64,000 nt of DNA. Origin: Dyella halodurans. GTDB lineage: Bacteria > Pseudomonadota > Gammaproteobacteria > Xanthomonadales > Rhodanobacteraceae. The position numbers were made by a program, and so were the translations under genes. The DNA is taken from contig NZ_JAPDPF010000004.1 in assembly GCF_026283925.1 (NCBI RefSeq), positions 186,001 through 250,000 on the forward strand, read 5' to 3'. Under the pieces are notes generated by a model. The model made no database searches and was not told the origin of the DNA. It worked only from the letters and a program-made list of their open reading frames with translations. The first letter of the stretch is position 1, and each line of letters starts with the position of its first letter. This document shows, piece after piece, positions 12,347-20,898 of the stretch.

Positions 12347-13096
12347 TCAGATGGAATGGGTAAGCGTGATGACACGCGAGGACTCGCCTTCACCCAGCCT
12401 CGCGAAGGCCACCGTATTAACGCCGGTGACCCGTACCTCGACGGGCGCAGTCAGCAAGGCGTCGCCGACGAGTACTTCACCGATCCGCAGGTCGTCCAGT
12501 TGCGAGAGCTGCGCGCTGCCCAGCGGGATGCAGACTTCCAGCGACACGTTGGCACCGTTGATCGCCTGTGAGCGGGACGTCAAAGCCGCCTTCTCGTAAT
12601 GCTTCGGGGGTGCCAGAAGATCCGCGAATGCCCGGTCCATGGCGAGGGCGAGCGTATAGCTGCCGAGAGACAGCGTGGCCATGTAAGCGCCCAACTCCAA
12701 CCTTTGGTACGCACCGACTCCGTTTTTGTCTTCAGTGACGACCTGGACGGGAGCCCCCGCGCGGCGGCCAAGCCGGCTGGCCAAGTCCGCCAGCGAGCGT
12801 CCGCCAACTCGTGCGGCAAGCGCGGAGGCGTCATCTTCGAGGTGCGCGGCGAGGTGACTCCCCAGGGCAGCTTCACCCTTGTGTGGAATCAACTGGAGTG
12901 TTCCCGCGCCCACCCGCCATGTGGCGGGCGATTCTTCAACGGACGCCCACTCGTCAAGCGGGTACACGTCGATGGCGGCGGCGGAATGCGCCATCCACCA
13001 CTCTCGCGACCATTCGGAGACTTCGCGAACCAGCAGAGCATGCAATTCGATGCGCCGCGACTCGCCCAGCCACCCAAAACGTACTGGATCGATCAT
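12347..13096 (-). CDS. fliM: FliM-position C-ring protein with one SpoA domain, resembling SctQ more than FliM
   Basis: A 249-aa protein in the fliM slot. A SpoA-type domain is visible at about 175-249. Canonical FliM is about 330 aa, starts with a CheY-binding LSQxEIDALL peptide and has a CheC-like middle domain. Here the first residues (MIDPVRFGWLGESRR) show no such peptide and the 1-170 region is not recognisably CheC-like. Size and layout resemble the injectisome protein SctQ/HrcQ. It should still build a C-ring with FliN but may not respond to CheY. It overlaps the flgE stop by one base (TGATG). Confidence 0.75.
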   Translation of the reverse strand: MIDPVRFGWLGESRRIELHALLVREVSEWSREWWMAHSAAAIDVYPLDEWASVEESPATWRVGAGTLQLIPHKGEAALGSHLAAHLEDDASALAARVGGRSLADLASRLGRRAGAPVQVVTEDKNGVGAYQRLELGAYMATLSLGSYTLALAMDRAFADLLAPPKHYEKAALTSRSQAINGANVSLEVCIPLGSAQLSQLDDLRIGEVLVGDALLTAPVEVRVTGVNTVAFARLGEGESSRVITLTHSI

Positions 13097-14262
13097 CAGC
13101 CGCCCCGCGTCGAATCGTAAAGCTGCTGCAGCATGTCGCTCGATACCGTCATGACCCGTGAACTGGCCTGATAGCCGCGCTGAATCACGATCATATCGGC
13201 GAGCTCCTGGGTCAGGTCGACATTCGACATTTCCAGGCTGCTACCGTCGATCTTTCCGAATACCGTCGAGCTTGGCCGACCGACCTGGGCAATCTGGGTC
13301 TGCGGTTGAAGATAGAGATTTCCCTGGATCATCTGCAGGCTTGACTCGTCCTGGAATGTCGCCAGTGCGAGTTGTGGGCCGGCCTTGGTTTCGCCGTCCG
13401 CATAGGCAAGCTGCAAGGTGCCGGTCGTGTCGAAACTTTCCGAAGAAAGACCCACGACGCCGTGGCCGTCCTTGACCTGGGCCGCGAGCGTGGACGCCGT
13501 GCCGGAAAACGTCGTCGTCCCTGACAGTCCGCCCGCCGTACCAAAACTAAAGGCCAAGGCTTGAGGCGTTGGACCCCAGCTCGCATTGGCGGTTACGCTG
13601 GTATAGCCGGGCTGCAAGGTACCGTCCGTAGCGAATCGAATTTCGCCGCTTCCGAGCGACGTTCCCCCGGCATCGGTCACACTCACCAGCCAGCTCCCTG
13701 GCGTCACCGAGGTATTGCTGGTGAGCGTCACCGTGAGCACATGTGAATTGCCCTGGGCGTCATAGACCGTCACGTTGTTGACGGTATCCGAAGGACTGGT
13801 TGGATCGACGTTGCCTGCCATCGAAATACTGCTCGTGGCCTGTGCCGGAAGCTTTTCCAGCGACGAGATATCGATGGGGCCGTAGCTCCCGTTCGTAGCG
13901 TAGCCAAGCACGAGATACTGGTTGACGGAGTCGACCAACTGTCCCTTGTCGTTGAATTCAAACTGCCCGGATCGCGTGTAATACGTGGTGCCCTGCGGGT
14001 CCTGCAGTATGAAAAACCCCTTGCCGTCGATCGCCACGTCGGTGCTGGTGCTGGTTTGCTCGATCTGACCCTCGCTCAGGTCGAGACCGGTGCCAGCGAC
14101 CCGGGATCCGTTGTCATCGAGCACGTTTTCCATGAACGAATCGCTTCCGCGAAACCCGGGCGTGTTCATGTTGCTCACGTTGTTGCTGATCGTATTCAAC
14201 GTCTGAGAGAAGCTGAAAAGGCCAGAAACACTGTTGTAGAGCGCTTGCATGATGCTTGGCAT
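13096..14262 (-). CDS. flgE: Flagellar hook protein FlgE
   Basis: A 388-aa hook subunit exported through the type III gate. The N-terminal rod/hook motif (LYNSVSGLFSFSQTLNTISNNVSNMNTPGF, about 8-37), a FlgE D1/D2 middle with many Thr/Ser/Gly, and the C-terminal signature (SNVDLTQELADMIVIQRGYQASSRVM, about 345-370) are all present. The length is close to the usual 400. The start has GAGG 8 nt upstream; a second ATG four codons in is possible. Confidence 0.95.
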   Translation of the reverse strand: MPSIMQALYNSVSGLFSFSQTLNTISNNVSNMNTPGFRGSDSFMENVLDDNGSRVAGTGLDLSEGQIEQTSTSTDVAIDGKGFFILQDPQGTTYYTRSGQFEFNDKGQLVDSVNQYLVLGYATNGSYGPIDISSLEKLPAQATSSISMAGNVDPTSPSDTVNNVTVYDAQGNSHVLTVTLTSNTSVTPGSWLVSVTDAGGTSLGSGEIRFATDGTLQPGYTSVTANASWGPTPQALAFSFGTAGGLSGTTTFSGTASTLAAQVKDGHGVVGLSSESFDTTGTLQLAYADGETKAGPQLALATFQDESSLQMIQGNLYLQPQTQIAQVGRPSSTVFGKIDGSSLEMSNVDLTQELADMIVIQRGYQASSRVMTVSSDMLQQLYDSTRGG

Positions 14263-14272
14263 AGCTCAGTCC

Positions 14273-14692
14273 TCAAGGGGTTACGAGCTGGATCTGGGAC
14301 AAGCCGACATTGGTAATGACGCTGCTCGTGCCCGTGGTAATCGTCATCTGCACACCACTGCTGGTGTACTGGATACCGGTGACCTTGCCGGTCGTGGTCG
14401 AACCGTCCGCGTTGGTCACTTGGACGGTGTGCGACAACAGGCCGAGCGACTGGTCAGAAGAATCCAGTGTCAGCAGGTTATTGATGCCGCTGACCTCCTC
14501 GCTCTGTTGCTCGATGCTCACGAACTGCGCCAGCTGCGTAAGAAACTGACTATTGTCGAGCGGCTGCATGGGATCCTGGAATTGCAGCTGGCTTACAAAC
14601 AGTTTGATGAAATCTTGCTCGTTGATCCCCGAGTTCGACAGTGTTGACGGATCGGTCGTACTCAGCGCATTGCCGATGGCTTCGACGGACAT
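14273..14692 (-). CDS. flgD: Hook-cap scaffold FlgD, short form
   Basis: A 139-aa protein. The N-terminal FlgD motif (DFIKLFVSQLQFQDPMQPLDNSQFLTQLAQFVSIEQ, about 27-62) is well conserved. The following part fits only a small beta domain, whereas typical FlgD (about 220 aa) has Tudor-like plus FnIII-like domains. It is probably a minimal hook cap. GAGGAG lies 8 nt before the ATG. It lies between fliK and flgE with 10-nt gaps. Confidence 0.9.
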   Translation of the reverse strand: MSVEAIGNALSTTDPSTLSNSGINEQDFIKLFVSQLQFQDPMQPLDNSQFLTQLAQFVSIEQQSEEVSGINNLLTLDSSDQSLGLLSHTVQVTNADGSTTTGKVTGIQYTSSGVQMTITTGTSSVITNVGLSQIQLVTP

Positions 14693-14702
14693 GTGACGCT
14701 CC

Positions 14703-15509
14703 TCAATCGATATTCATGGACGACCAGATCTCATGGCCGTTCCACATGATGCTTTGCAGGGTCATCCCCTGCCCCTTCATCTGTTGGACGAGGCCCGTCG
14801 CCAGCTGGCGCGCCTCATCCTCGGAAAGCATGTAGTCGCGCAACCAGGCAACGTATTTCCCGTCTGGCCGCGCGATCAGTCGCAGTGCTCGTTGATGCCA
14901 TCTGAGCTCGCTCGACGCCCCTGCGCCAGACTGCGGCAGCGCCAAAGCTTCCGGGGCTTCCTGTGACTCGGTCGTGCCGGTCATCGGGACGAACACATTG
15001 GTCCAGCCAAGATCCGCAGCCTCGCCCACCGCGCCCTCGACCGTAGCGAATGTCGTAGCCGCGTCGTCCGGCGATGCATGCTGGATATCAAGATCGCCGG
15101 TACTGATCGCTTCCCGGGTGAGGCGAGGGTCATTTGCCTGCGCACTACGGGCAGCCAGGCGATATTCGGAAAGATAGCCCGAGGCCTGCAGATGGAGACC
15201 AAAGACCCGAGCCGACAAGACCTGCTCCACCGTGGCAAGGTCCGACACGGCGTACGGGTCGCCGGTGGACGCCTCGGCAAGGGAACTCTCACCCTCGCTC
15301 AGCGCAGGCAATGGCGCGTCGCGTGAGGTTTCACCGCGTACTTCGGCGTCCTGCTTGACTGCCTCCTGGGTTGCGTCCTGGCGTGAGGAGTCGGCGGACT
15401 TTCGCGGCGGCTCCTTCTTCAACTCATCGGCAAAATCATTGGCCGACACTTGAGACTGGCTGCTCGACGCGCGCCCCTGCAAGCCGGGGACCGGAGACAA
15501 ATCCATCAT
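14703..15509 (-). CDS. fliK: Hook-length control protein FliK
   Basis: A 268-aa protein with a polar, low-complexity N-terminal half and a folded C-terminal part (about 190-268, WHQRALRLIARPDGKYVAWLRDYMLSEDEARQLATGL). This is the layout of FliK, a secreted molecular ruler that switches FlhB specificity. Similarity is weak and the call rests largely on position between fliJ and flgD. The start ATGATG overlaps the fliJ stop. Confidence 0.65.
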   Translation of the reverse strand: MMDLSPVPGLQGRASSSQSQVSANDFADELKKEPPRKSADSSRQDATQEAVKQDAEVRGETSRDAPLPALSEGESSLAEASTGDPYAVSDLATVEQVLSARVFGLHLQASGYLSEYRLAARSAQANDPRLTREAISTGDLDIQHASPDDAATTFATVEGAVGEAADLGWTNVFVPMTGTTESQEAPEALALPQSGAGASSELRWHQRALRLIARPDGKYVAWLRDYMLSEDEARQLATGLVQQMKGQGMTLQSIMWNGHEIWSSMNID

Positions 15510-15955
15510 GCCTCTTCCCCATGCTGCATCCACAGTTCAAGTGAGTCCGCCAATAGTCGTCCCTCGATTTCTCGGGTCACCTCGTGGCGGCGCTGCGTGA
15601 GTTCCTCTTCGACGCCGTCAGCGAAGCGCTGGGCAGACCCGGCCGCCAATCCTCGCGCGCTCTGTTCGGCTTGAGCCTCTTGCAACACGTCGACGGCTGC
15701 TTCGCGGCGAACCTGCAGTGAATCGTGAAGCTCGGTCAGCATCCAGTATTCGCCGAGATGCAAGCTGCCGTCACTGCTGATGCAGCGCTCGCGGGCAGTT
15801 GAAGCGGCCACACAAAGGGAGGACGCCTGATCGACATGGCTCGAAGCAGCCTGCTCGGCGCGGCTTGCCTCAGCGAGCGCCATCGAAGCCTGTGCGGCCT
15901 TGACTCGCGCGATACGATTCAGAACATCGTAGGAGCGGACCGAAGACTTGCTCAT
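15506..15955 (-). CDS. fliJ: FliJ-like export ATPase stalk protein
   Basis: A 149-aa, almost wholly alpha-helical protein rich in Ala, Glu, Arg and Gln with heptad patterns, as expected of FliJ, the two-helix coiled coil in the centre of the FliI hexamer. Sequence identity to FliJ is not obvious; the position after fliI with a 4-nt overlap and the fold-type composition support it. Confidence 0.75.
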   Translation of the reverse strand: MSKSSVRSYDVLNRIARVKAAQASMALAEASRAEQAASSHVDQASSLCVAASTARERCISSDGSLHLGEYWMLTELHDSLQVRREAAVDVLQEAQAEQSARGLAAGSAQRFADGVEEELTQRRHEVTREIEGRLLADSLELWMQHGEEA

Positions 15956-17280
15956 GCGGCTTCGCCTGAAACGACTTCGCGAAGCAAGCGCATGCTCGAC
16001 TCTCTCGAACAGCGTTCACCGGGCGACTGGCGGATGAACTCCACGATGCGCGGTTGCCGGCGCAGGGCGTCGTCGAGCGCCGGATTGCTACCCGCCTGAT
16101 AGGCCCCCATCTCGACCAAGTCGCGCGATGACTCATAGAGCGCCACCATGGCGCGCGTCTGTCGCATCAAATCCAGCTCTTCGGCCTGGCAAACCTTGGC
16201 CTGCAGGCGACTGACGCTCGACAGCAGATCGATGGCGGGCAGTTGCCCGCGTGCGGCCAGATCTCGCGAAAGCACGATGTGGCCGTCGAGGATGGCGCGC
16301 ATATGATCCGCCACGGGCTCATTCATGTCGTCGCCCTCCACCAGCACGCTATAAACGGCTGTTATCGTGCCGGCACCTTTAAGGCTGCCTCCCCGTTCGA
16401 GGATCTGCGGCAACAGATTGAAGACTGACGGCGGGTAGCCGCGCGACGTGGGCGGCTCGCCAGCGGCCAAACCGACTTCGCGCTGAGCCATGGCGAAACG
16501 GGTGATGGAATCGATCACCAACAGAACATCGAGCCCAAGCTCTCTGAAGTGTTCTGCAACCGCATGGGCCGCATGCACTGCATGTGTTCGCGTCAAAGCC
16601 GGCTGATCGGCTGTGGCAACGATCAGCACCGAGCGCTCACGTCCTTCCTTGCTCAGCGCATCCTGGAGGAAGTCGGTCACTTCGCGGCCACGCTCGCCGA
16701 TCAGGCCAACGACGATCACATCGGCTCGAACATGGCCCGCGAGCATGCCAAGCAAGGTGCTCTTGCCCACGCCGCTTCCCGCGAAAATGCCAACGCGCTG
16801 GCCCTTGGCCAGCGGCATCAGGCCATCGATGACTTTTACACCCGTCTCAAGTCCCTCGTTCAAGGGGGCCCGGGCCATGGGGTTGACGGCCTCGCCATGG
16901 ATGTCGCGCTCGGCCGTGGCGCGAAACGCCGGCTTGCCATCCAGCGGGGCGCCGAAGGCATCGAGCACGCGCCCGATCATCTCCTTGCCCACGGGAATAC
17001 GCGAGCGCCGACCCAGTGCTTCCACCGTGGCGCCAATGGGCATGCCGCGCAAATGGCCAAACGGCATCAGGAGGACCCTGCCTTCGCGAAAGCCGACGAC
17101 TTCGGCCAAGACTGGACCGTCCGAACCATGGCCCGAAACCCGGCATAGTTCGCCGATCAGAGCATCCGGGCCTTCAGCCTCGATAGCCAGTCCATTGAAC
17201 GCCACGAGGCGGCCAAGGCGACGAACCATCGCCGTCTCCGCCAGGGCCGCTCGAAACTTCATCACCGTGGCGGAGGTCAC
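15952..17280 (-). CDS. fliI: Flagellar-type export ATPase FliI
   Basis: A 442-aa F1-beta-like ATPase. Walker A is GSGVGKST (near 168-175); the Walker B region (LDVLLVIDSITRFAMAQREVGLAAGEPPTSRGYPPSVF) and the FliI/SctN signature GSLKGAGTITAVYSVLVEGDD are intact. It energises unfolding and delivery of substrates. It starts with GTG overlapping the fliH stop (GTGA). Confidence 0.97.
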   Translation of the reverse strand: MTSATVMKFRAALAETAMVRRLGRLVAFNGLAIEAEGPDALIGELCRVSGHGSDGPVLAEVVGFREGRVLLMPFGHLRGMPIGATVEALGRRSRIPVGKEMIGRVLDAFGAPLDGKPAFRATAERDIHGEAVNPMARAPLNEGLETGVKVIDGLMPLAKGQRVGIFAGSGVGKSTLLGMLAGHVRADVIVVGLIGERGREVTDFLQDALSKEGRERSVLIVATADQPALTRTHAVHAAHAVAEHFRELGLDVLLVIDSITRFAMAQREVGLAAGEPPTSRGYPPSVFNLLPQILERGGSLKGAGTITAVYSVLVEGDDMNEPVADHMRAILDGHIVLSRDLAARGQLPAIDLLSSVSRLQAKVCQAEELDLMRQTRAMVALYESSRDLVEMGAYQAGSNPALDDALRRQPRIVEFIRQSPGERCSRESSMRLLREVVSGEAA

Positions 17281-17912
17281 GACGACGCCTCTTTAAGCGC
17301 CTGCACCATCGAGCGATAAATGGCATCCAGTCGCGCTTCAATCGACGTCTCGACGCGGCCGCGCGCCGTCAGCAAGGCGCACGCGCCAGGCGCCAGGCCA
17401 GCAATCGATTCGACCCGAATTCCGTCGATCTGACTGGGAAGCAAGGCGAGGTCTGATTCAGCGACTTGGAGGCACAAGGCATCGGAACGATGGTCACTGA
17501 TCACCTGGGTCACCAGGCGGCCGAGCAGTTCGCGATCGCCGGTGTTCTCGCCGAACACCGCGGAAAGCGCCAGCAACGCTATCTCGAAAGCGTCTTTCTC
17601 CATGTTGGCGGCTCGAGCTTGCTCTGCATTCGCCAAGCCAGCGGCGAGCGCATCCCATTGATCGCGCGCCTGCAACAACGCAGCCTCCGCCTCTTCTAGA
17701 CGAATACGCAGCTCAGTCTCCACCTTCTCCAGGCGCACGGCGGCTTCGCGCAGCGCATCCGCCTCTCCTGCCTCGAATCCTTCGCGGTAGCCATCGCCGT
17801 AAAGCGCAGCATCCGCGTCATCCGCAGCAGCGGGTTCTCCGTGCGTCATTGCGACCGGAAGGTGCAGAACGGCGCTGGATACGCTCGCATCGTCGGTCAG
17901 TCGCCGGATCAT
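17277..17912 (-). CDS. fliH: Export ATPase regulator FliH
   Basis: A 211-aa protein. The N-terminal part is acidic and carries a GDGYREGFEAGEADALREAA stretch (GxxxG-type helix, about 44-63) typical of FliH, followed by a long coiled coil and a V-ATPase E-subunit-like C-terminus. It links FliI to FliN. The start at 17912 forms ATGA with the preceding stop; a longer frame exists upstream, but most of it overlaps the fliG-like gene. Confidence 0.88.
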   Translation of the reverse strand: MIRRLTDDASVSSAVLHLPVAMTHGEPAAADDADAALYGDGYREGFEAGEADALREAAVRLEKVETELRIRLEEAEAALLQARDQWDALAAGLANAEQARAANMEKDAFEIALLALSAVFGENTGDRELLGRLVTQVISDHRSDALCLQVAESDLALLPSQIDGIRVESIAGLAPGACALLTARGRVETSIEARLDAIYRSMVQALKEASS

Positions 17913-18358
17913 GCGGTCGTCGCCTCCGCACCATGGGCCATCACCGCAAGCTCGTTCGCCAGGCATTGCGCAAGCGCGGGCGGGAACGAGGGCGGCAGCG
18001 CGTTCAGCTCGCTGCGTATGCCCATGGCGCGCTGGCGGACGCATGCGGCCAGATAGATTTCCGCGTGGTCGGGAGCCGTTCCGGCGATGATTCGCGCAGC
18101 CCAGGATTCATCAAGCGTGTTGAGCGTGCTTATAAAAAGATCCGGCGCGGGCACTTCATTCGACGTGGCAGACGCCTGGTCGGCCAACAGGTCGGCGACA
18201 GCGCCCGGCGCGACCTTCACAAGAGGTTCCACTTCCCTGATGAGCGGACCAAGTTCACGTGCGCTGGACATGGGTAGCTGCGCGAGCAGCCACAGCCGGT
18301 CCGTGGGATGCAACGTCGCCAGATAGGCGGCCGCCTTGCGCATGCCGGTCGAGCTCAC
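17909..18358 (-). CDS. fliG: Truncated FliG-like switch protein
   Basis: A 149-aa protein in the canonical fliG slot between fliF and fliH, with GTGA overlap to fliF and ATGA to fliH. The first residues (SSTGMRKAAAYLATLHP) resemble the FliG N-terminal FliF-binding helix (GxxKAAxLLxxL). Normal FliG has about 330 aa with middle and C-terminal domains; the C-terminal domain bears the charged torque residues facing the stator. That part is absent: the residual 60-149 segment shows no charged torque helix. There is no remnant of a longer gene because fliH begins inside the stop codon, so the short form is the organised state of the operon. Confidence 0.62.
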   Translation of the reverse strand: MSSTGMRKAAAYLATLHPTDRLWLLAQLPMSSARELGPLIREVEPLVKVAPGAVADLLADQASATSNEVPAPDLFISTLNTLDESWAARIIAGTAPDHAEIYLAACVRQRAMGIRSELNALPPSFPPALAQCLANELAVMAHGAEATTA

Positions 18359-19797
18359 GACTTCACCTCGACTGAGGAGACCCACTGCCGCAGACGTTGC
18401 AGCGCCTCCTCGCGCTCCGGCGCCGTCAGCCGTCGCTGCCGGGGACGCGAGCTCAGGGTCACCCCCAGCGAGGCAACAACGAGCACCGTAGCCCCGAGAA
18501 CCAGATAGATCCAGGTCGGCAAGCGCGAGTCGACACTCGCTGCAGGTACCTGGGGCCGATCGTTCTCGACAATTTCAGCGGGTTTTCCTGCAACGGGGGG
18601 CAAGGCATGCGGCGGATTGCTTGCGGCGACCGCCGGCGGCGCAATCGACGCAATATCGACCCTGTCGCCGCGGCTCGCTTCCAGGCCGAGTCCCGCAGAA
18701 ACCACTTCGGAGAGCTTGAAGAGCTCCGCCTCCGGCATCAGGCTTGGCACCACGACGCCCACCGAGATGCGCTCGATGCGTCCCGGCGCCTGCACGATCT
18801 CCTCCTGTTCCCGGCCATGCGCGTACTCAACCTCGCGGTCGCTGCTGGCCGAGCCGGCTTTCGCATGATCGGGATCGGAATCGTCCGCCGCCCTGCCCGT
18901 CGAGCCGGTCTTCTCCCTGACCAACAGGCCGTTACCGTCCTTGCCCTGCGCGATGAGGCGCTCGCGCACCTGCTTTACATGGTCATAGTTGACGCGAACG
19001 TCCACCGAGATCGTGAAGTCGTCATTGGCGAGCGCCCGGTGCAGAAGCGTGGCGACCTTCTGTCGCAGCTGCAGCTCCAGCTGTGCCTGTTCATCCATAT
19101 GATCGCTTGCGGCCGCGGCGCCATCCGCACCGTGTGCGGAAAGCACCGTGCCATTACCATCCAGTACTACAACGGCATCCGACGACAAGCCTTCGACGGC
19201 GGATGCAAGCAGACGCTGGATACCCACGACCTGGCGGGCATCCAGGTGCTTGCCTGGTTTGATCGCGAGCGTCACCGATGCCTTGGAAGCATCGCCATCG
19301 TGCGCAAACAGATCTTCCCGGCGAATCGTCAGGTGGACGCGGGAGGTGGAGACCTCGTCCATGGCGTCAATGGTTCGCTCCAGCTCGCCCTGCAGCGCCC
19401 GCTGAAAATTCACCCGTTGCGCAAACTCCGTGACGCCGTAGTCCGAATCCTTGAACAATTCGAAGCCGACACTGCCACCCTTGGGCACTCCCTGCGAGAC
19501 GAGCTTCATGCGCGTCTCGTAAACCGCACCCTCCGGTACGAGGATCGAGTGGCCACCATCGGTAATGCGGTAAGGCACCTGCATTTGACCGAGCGCCGTG
19601 GTGATCTCGGCTGCATCAGTGTCTTTAAGGTCTCGAAAAAGCACGCCGAAGTCGGGATGGGCCGCCCACCACGCAACACCGCCGCCCACGCCGATAATGA
19701 TCAACGCACCCAGCGCAAAGCCGACCCGGGCTCGGCGAGAGAGATTGGAAAGAAACTGCTGCATACTTGCTCCGGATATAGAACTGTTGCCTGACAC
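18355..19797 (-). CDS. fliF: MS-ring protein FliF
   Basis: A 480-aa protein (usual 550-570) with two membrane helices (about 25-46 and 430-450). The periplasmic ring-building motif region is well conserved (ITDGGHSILVPEGAVYETRMKLVSQGVPKGGSVGFELF, then VNFQRALQGELERTIDAMDEVSTSRVHL). The C-terminal cytoplasmic tail (EREEALQRLRQWVSSVEV) is the FliG-binding element, so docking of the short FliG-like protein is plausible. It is the base for export gate and rod. Confidence 0.96.
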   Translation of the reverse strand: MSGNSSISGASMQQFLSNLSRRARVGFALGALIIIGVGGGVAWWAAHPDFGVLFRDLKDTDAAEITTALGQMQVPYRITDGGHSILVPEGAVYETRMKLVSQGVPKGGSVGFELFKDSDYGVTEFAQRVNFQRALQGELERTIDAMDEVSTSRVHLTIRREDLFAHDGDASKASVTLAIKPGKHLDARQVVGIQRLLASAVEGLSSDAVVVLDGNGTVLSAHGADGAAAASDHMDEQAQLELQLRQKVATLLHRALANDDFTISVDVRVNYDHVKQVRERLIAQGKDGNGLLVREKTGSTGRAADDSDPDHAKAGSASSDREVEYAHGREQEEIVQAPGRIERISVGVVVPSLMPEAELFKLSEVVSAGLGLEASRGDRVDIASIAPPAVAASNPPHALPPVAGKPAEIVENDRPQVPAASVDSRLPTWIYLVLGATVLVVASLGVTLSSRPRQRRLTAPEREEALQRLRQWVSSVEVKS

Positions 19798-19803
19798 TCG
19801 CCG

Positions 19804-20106
19804 TTACAACTGCATGTTGGTCAGGCTCTGATACGCATCGACGATTCGGTTGCGTACCTCGACAGCCATTTGAAGCTTCAGGTGCGCCTGCTCGAAAGCG
19901 ATCATCACGTCATGCACCGGAACCTTGTCGCCAGCCGCCAACTGGCGCGCCAAGGCGTCCGCCTGCGAGAGATCGGCATTGATGCTGTTCAAGCCCGTCC
20001 CGATGGTGTCCATGAAGTTCGGGCCCTGCGTGGCGGACAGCGGCGACATTTCCCGCGCCGCATCCACGCCGCCCAGCGATATCGGATCAATCGGAACCAA
20101 GCTCAT
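19804..20106 (-). CDS. fliE: Rod/export-gate junction protein FliE
   Basis: A 100-aa protein of the usual length for FliE, with the conserved C-terminal part (HDVMIAFEQAHLKLQMAVEVRNRIVDAYQSLTNMQL). FliE connects FliP/R to the proximal rod. ATGA overlap with flgC. Confidence 0.95.
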   Translation of the reverse strand: MSLVPIDPISLGGVDAAREMSPLSATQGPNFMDTIGTGLNSINADLSQADALARQLAAGDKVPVHDVMIAFEQAHLKLQMAVEVRNRIVDAYQSLTNMQL

Positions 20107-20519
20107 GCCCCACCACCCAGATCAAGCGCGTGAAGCGCCATCCCGCGAAGCGTGTTGAAAGCCCGCACGTTGGCCTCGTAGGCGCGGCTGGCGTCCATCA
20201 GCGAGCTCATTTCCTCCACAAGATCGACCTTGGCGTAACTCACCATGCCGTCCTTGTCGGCAGCGGGGTCCGAAGGGTCGTGGACTTTTCGCTCGGCGGC
20301 CTCGGTTTCAACCAGCATGGGCCTCGGCAAATGCCCTGCCACCAAGGATCCGGACGTTCCCACATGCGGCAGAAACGTCGTCGATACACGCATGAGTCGC
20401 GCGGCCTGGGCGGTATCGCTAGGCGTATTGGCGACGGCAATATTGTGGCTTGCCGCCTCCAGTCGCAGGCGTTCGTATTCCAGGCCGTAGCGTGTGGCCG
20501 CGAAAATCTGGTCAACCAT
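20103..20519 (-). CDS. flgC: Proximal rod protein FlgC
   Basis: A 138-aa FlgC with the N-terminal rod motif (RYGLEYERLRLEAASHNIAVANTPS) and C-terminal rod motif (VDLVEEMSSLMDASRAYEANVRAFNTLRGMALHAL). Start at 20519 was chosen for AGGGG 6 nt upstream; an in-frame TTG two codons earlier overlaps the flgB stop. Confidence 0.94.
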   Translation of the reverse strand: MVDQIFAATRYGLEYERLRLEAASHNIAVANTPSDTAQAARLMRVSTTFLPHVGTSGSLVAGHLPRPMLVETEAAERKVHDPSDPAADKDGMVSYAKVDLVEEMSSLMDASRAYEANVRAFNTLRGMALHALDLGGGA

Positions 20520-20521
20520 GA

Positions 20522-20890
20522 TCAACCCCTGCCTGCCAGCGCAAGCTGCATGAGCGAAAAACGTCGGGAAAGTACGGCCGTCATCGTCTGATAGTCGGAG
20601 CTGGCCGCCTCGAGATCGGCGACCTCCCCGTCCAGGTGCACTGCCACGTCGTCGGCATCGGTGGTGGCCACCGCCGACAGGCTCGTACGATTGCCTTCGA
20701 TGCGCAGGTTCGCGCTATTCATTCCCGGGTCGACCGCCGCCTGGTGCAGCAGTCCGATCGCCTGACTGAAATCCGCGCGCTGCGCACGAAATCCCGGGGT
20801 ATCGACGTTGGCGATGTTGGCGCTCGCGAGCTCGGCACGAGTGCGTGCCATCCCCATGCTGAGACGCAATGCTTCGGTGGTTAGATCCAT
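20522..20890 (-). CDS. flgB: Proximal rod protein FlgB
   Basis: A 122-aa FlgB of usual length. The N-terminal motif (RTRAELASANIANVDTPGFRAQRADF) and a C-terminal helix (YQTMTAVLSRRFSLMQLALAG) are conserved. Confidence 0.94.
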   Translation of the reverse strand: MDLTTEALRLSMGMARTRAELASANIANVDTPGFRAQRADFSQAIGLLHQAAVDPGMNSANLRIEGNRTSLSAVATTDADDVAVHLDGEVADLEAASSDYQTMTAVLSRRFSLMQLALAGRG

Positions 20891-20898
20891 GGTCTACC

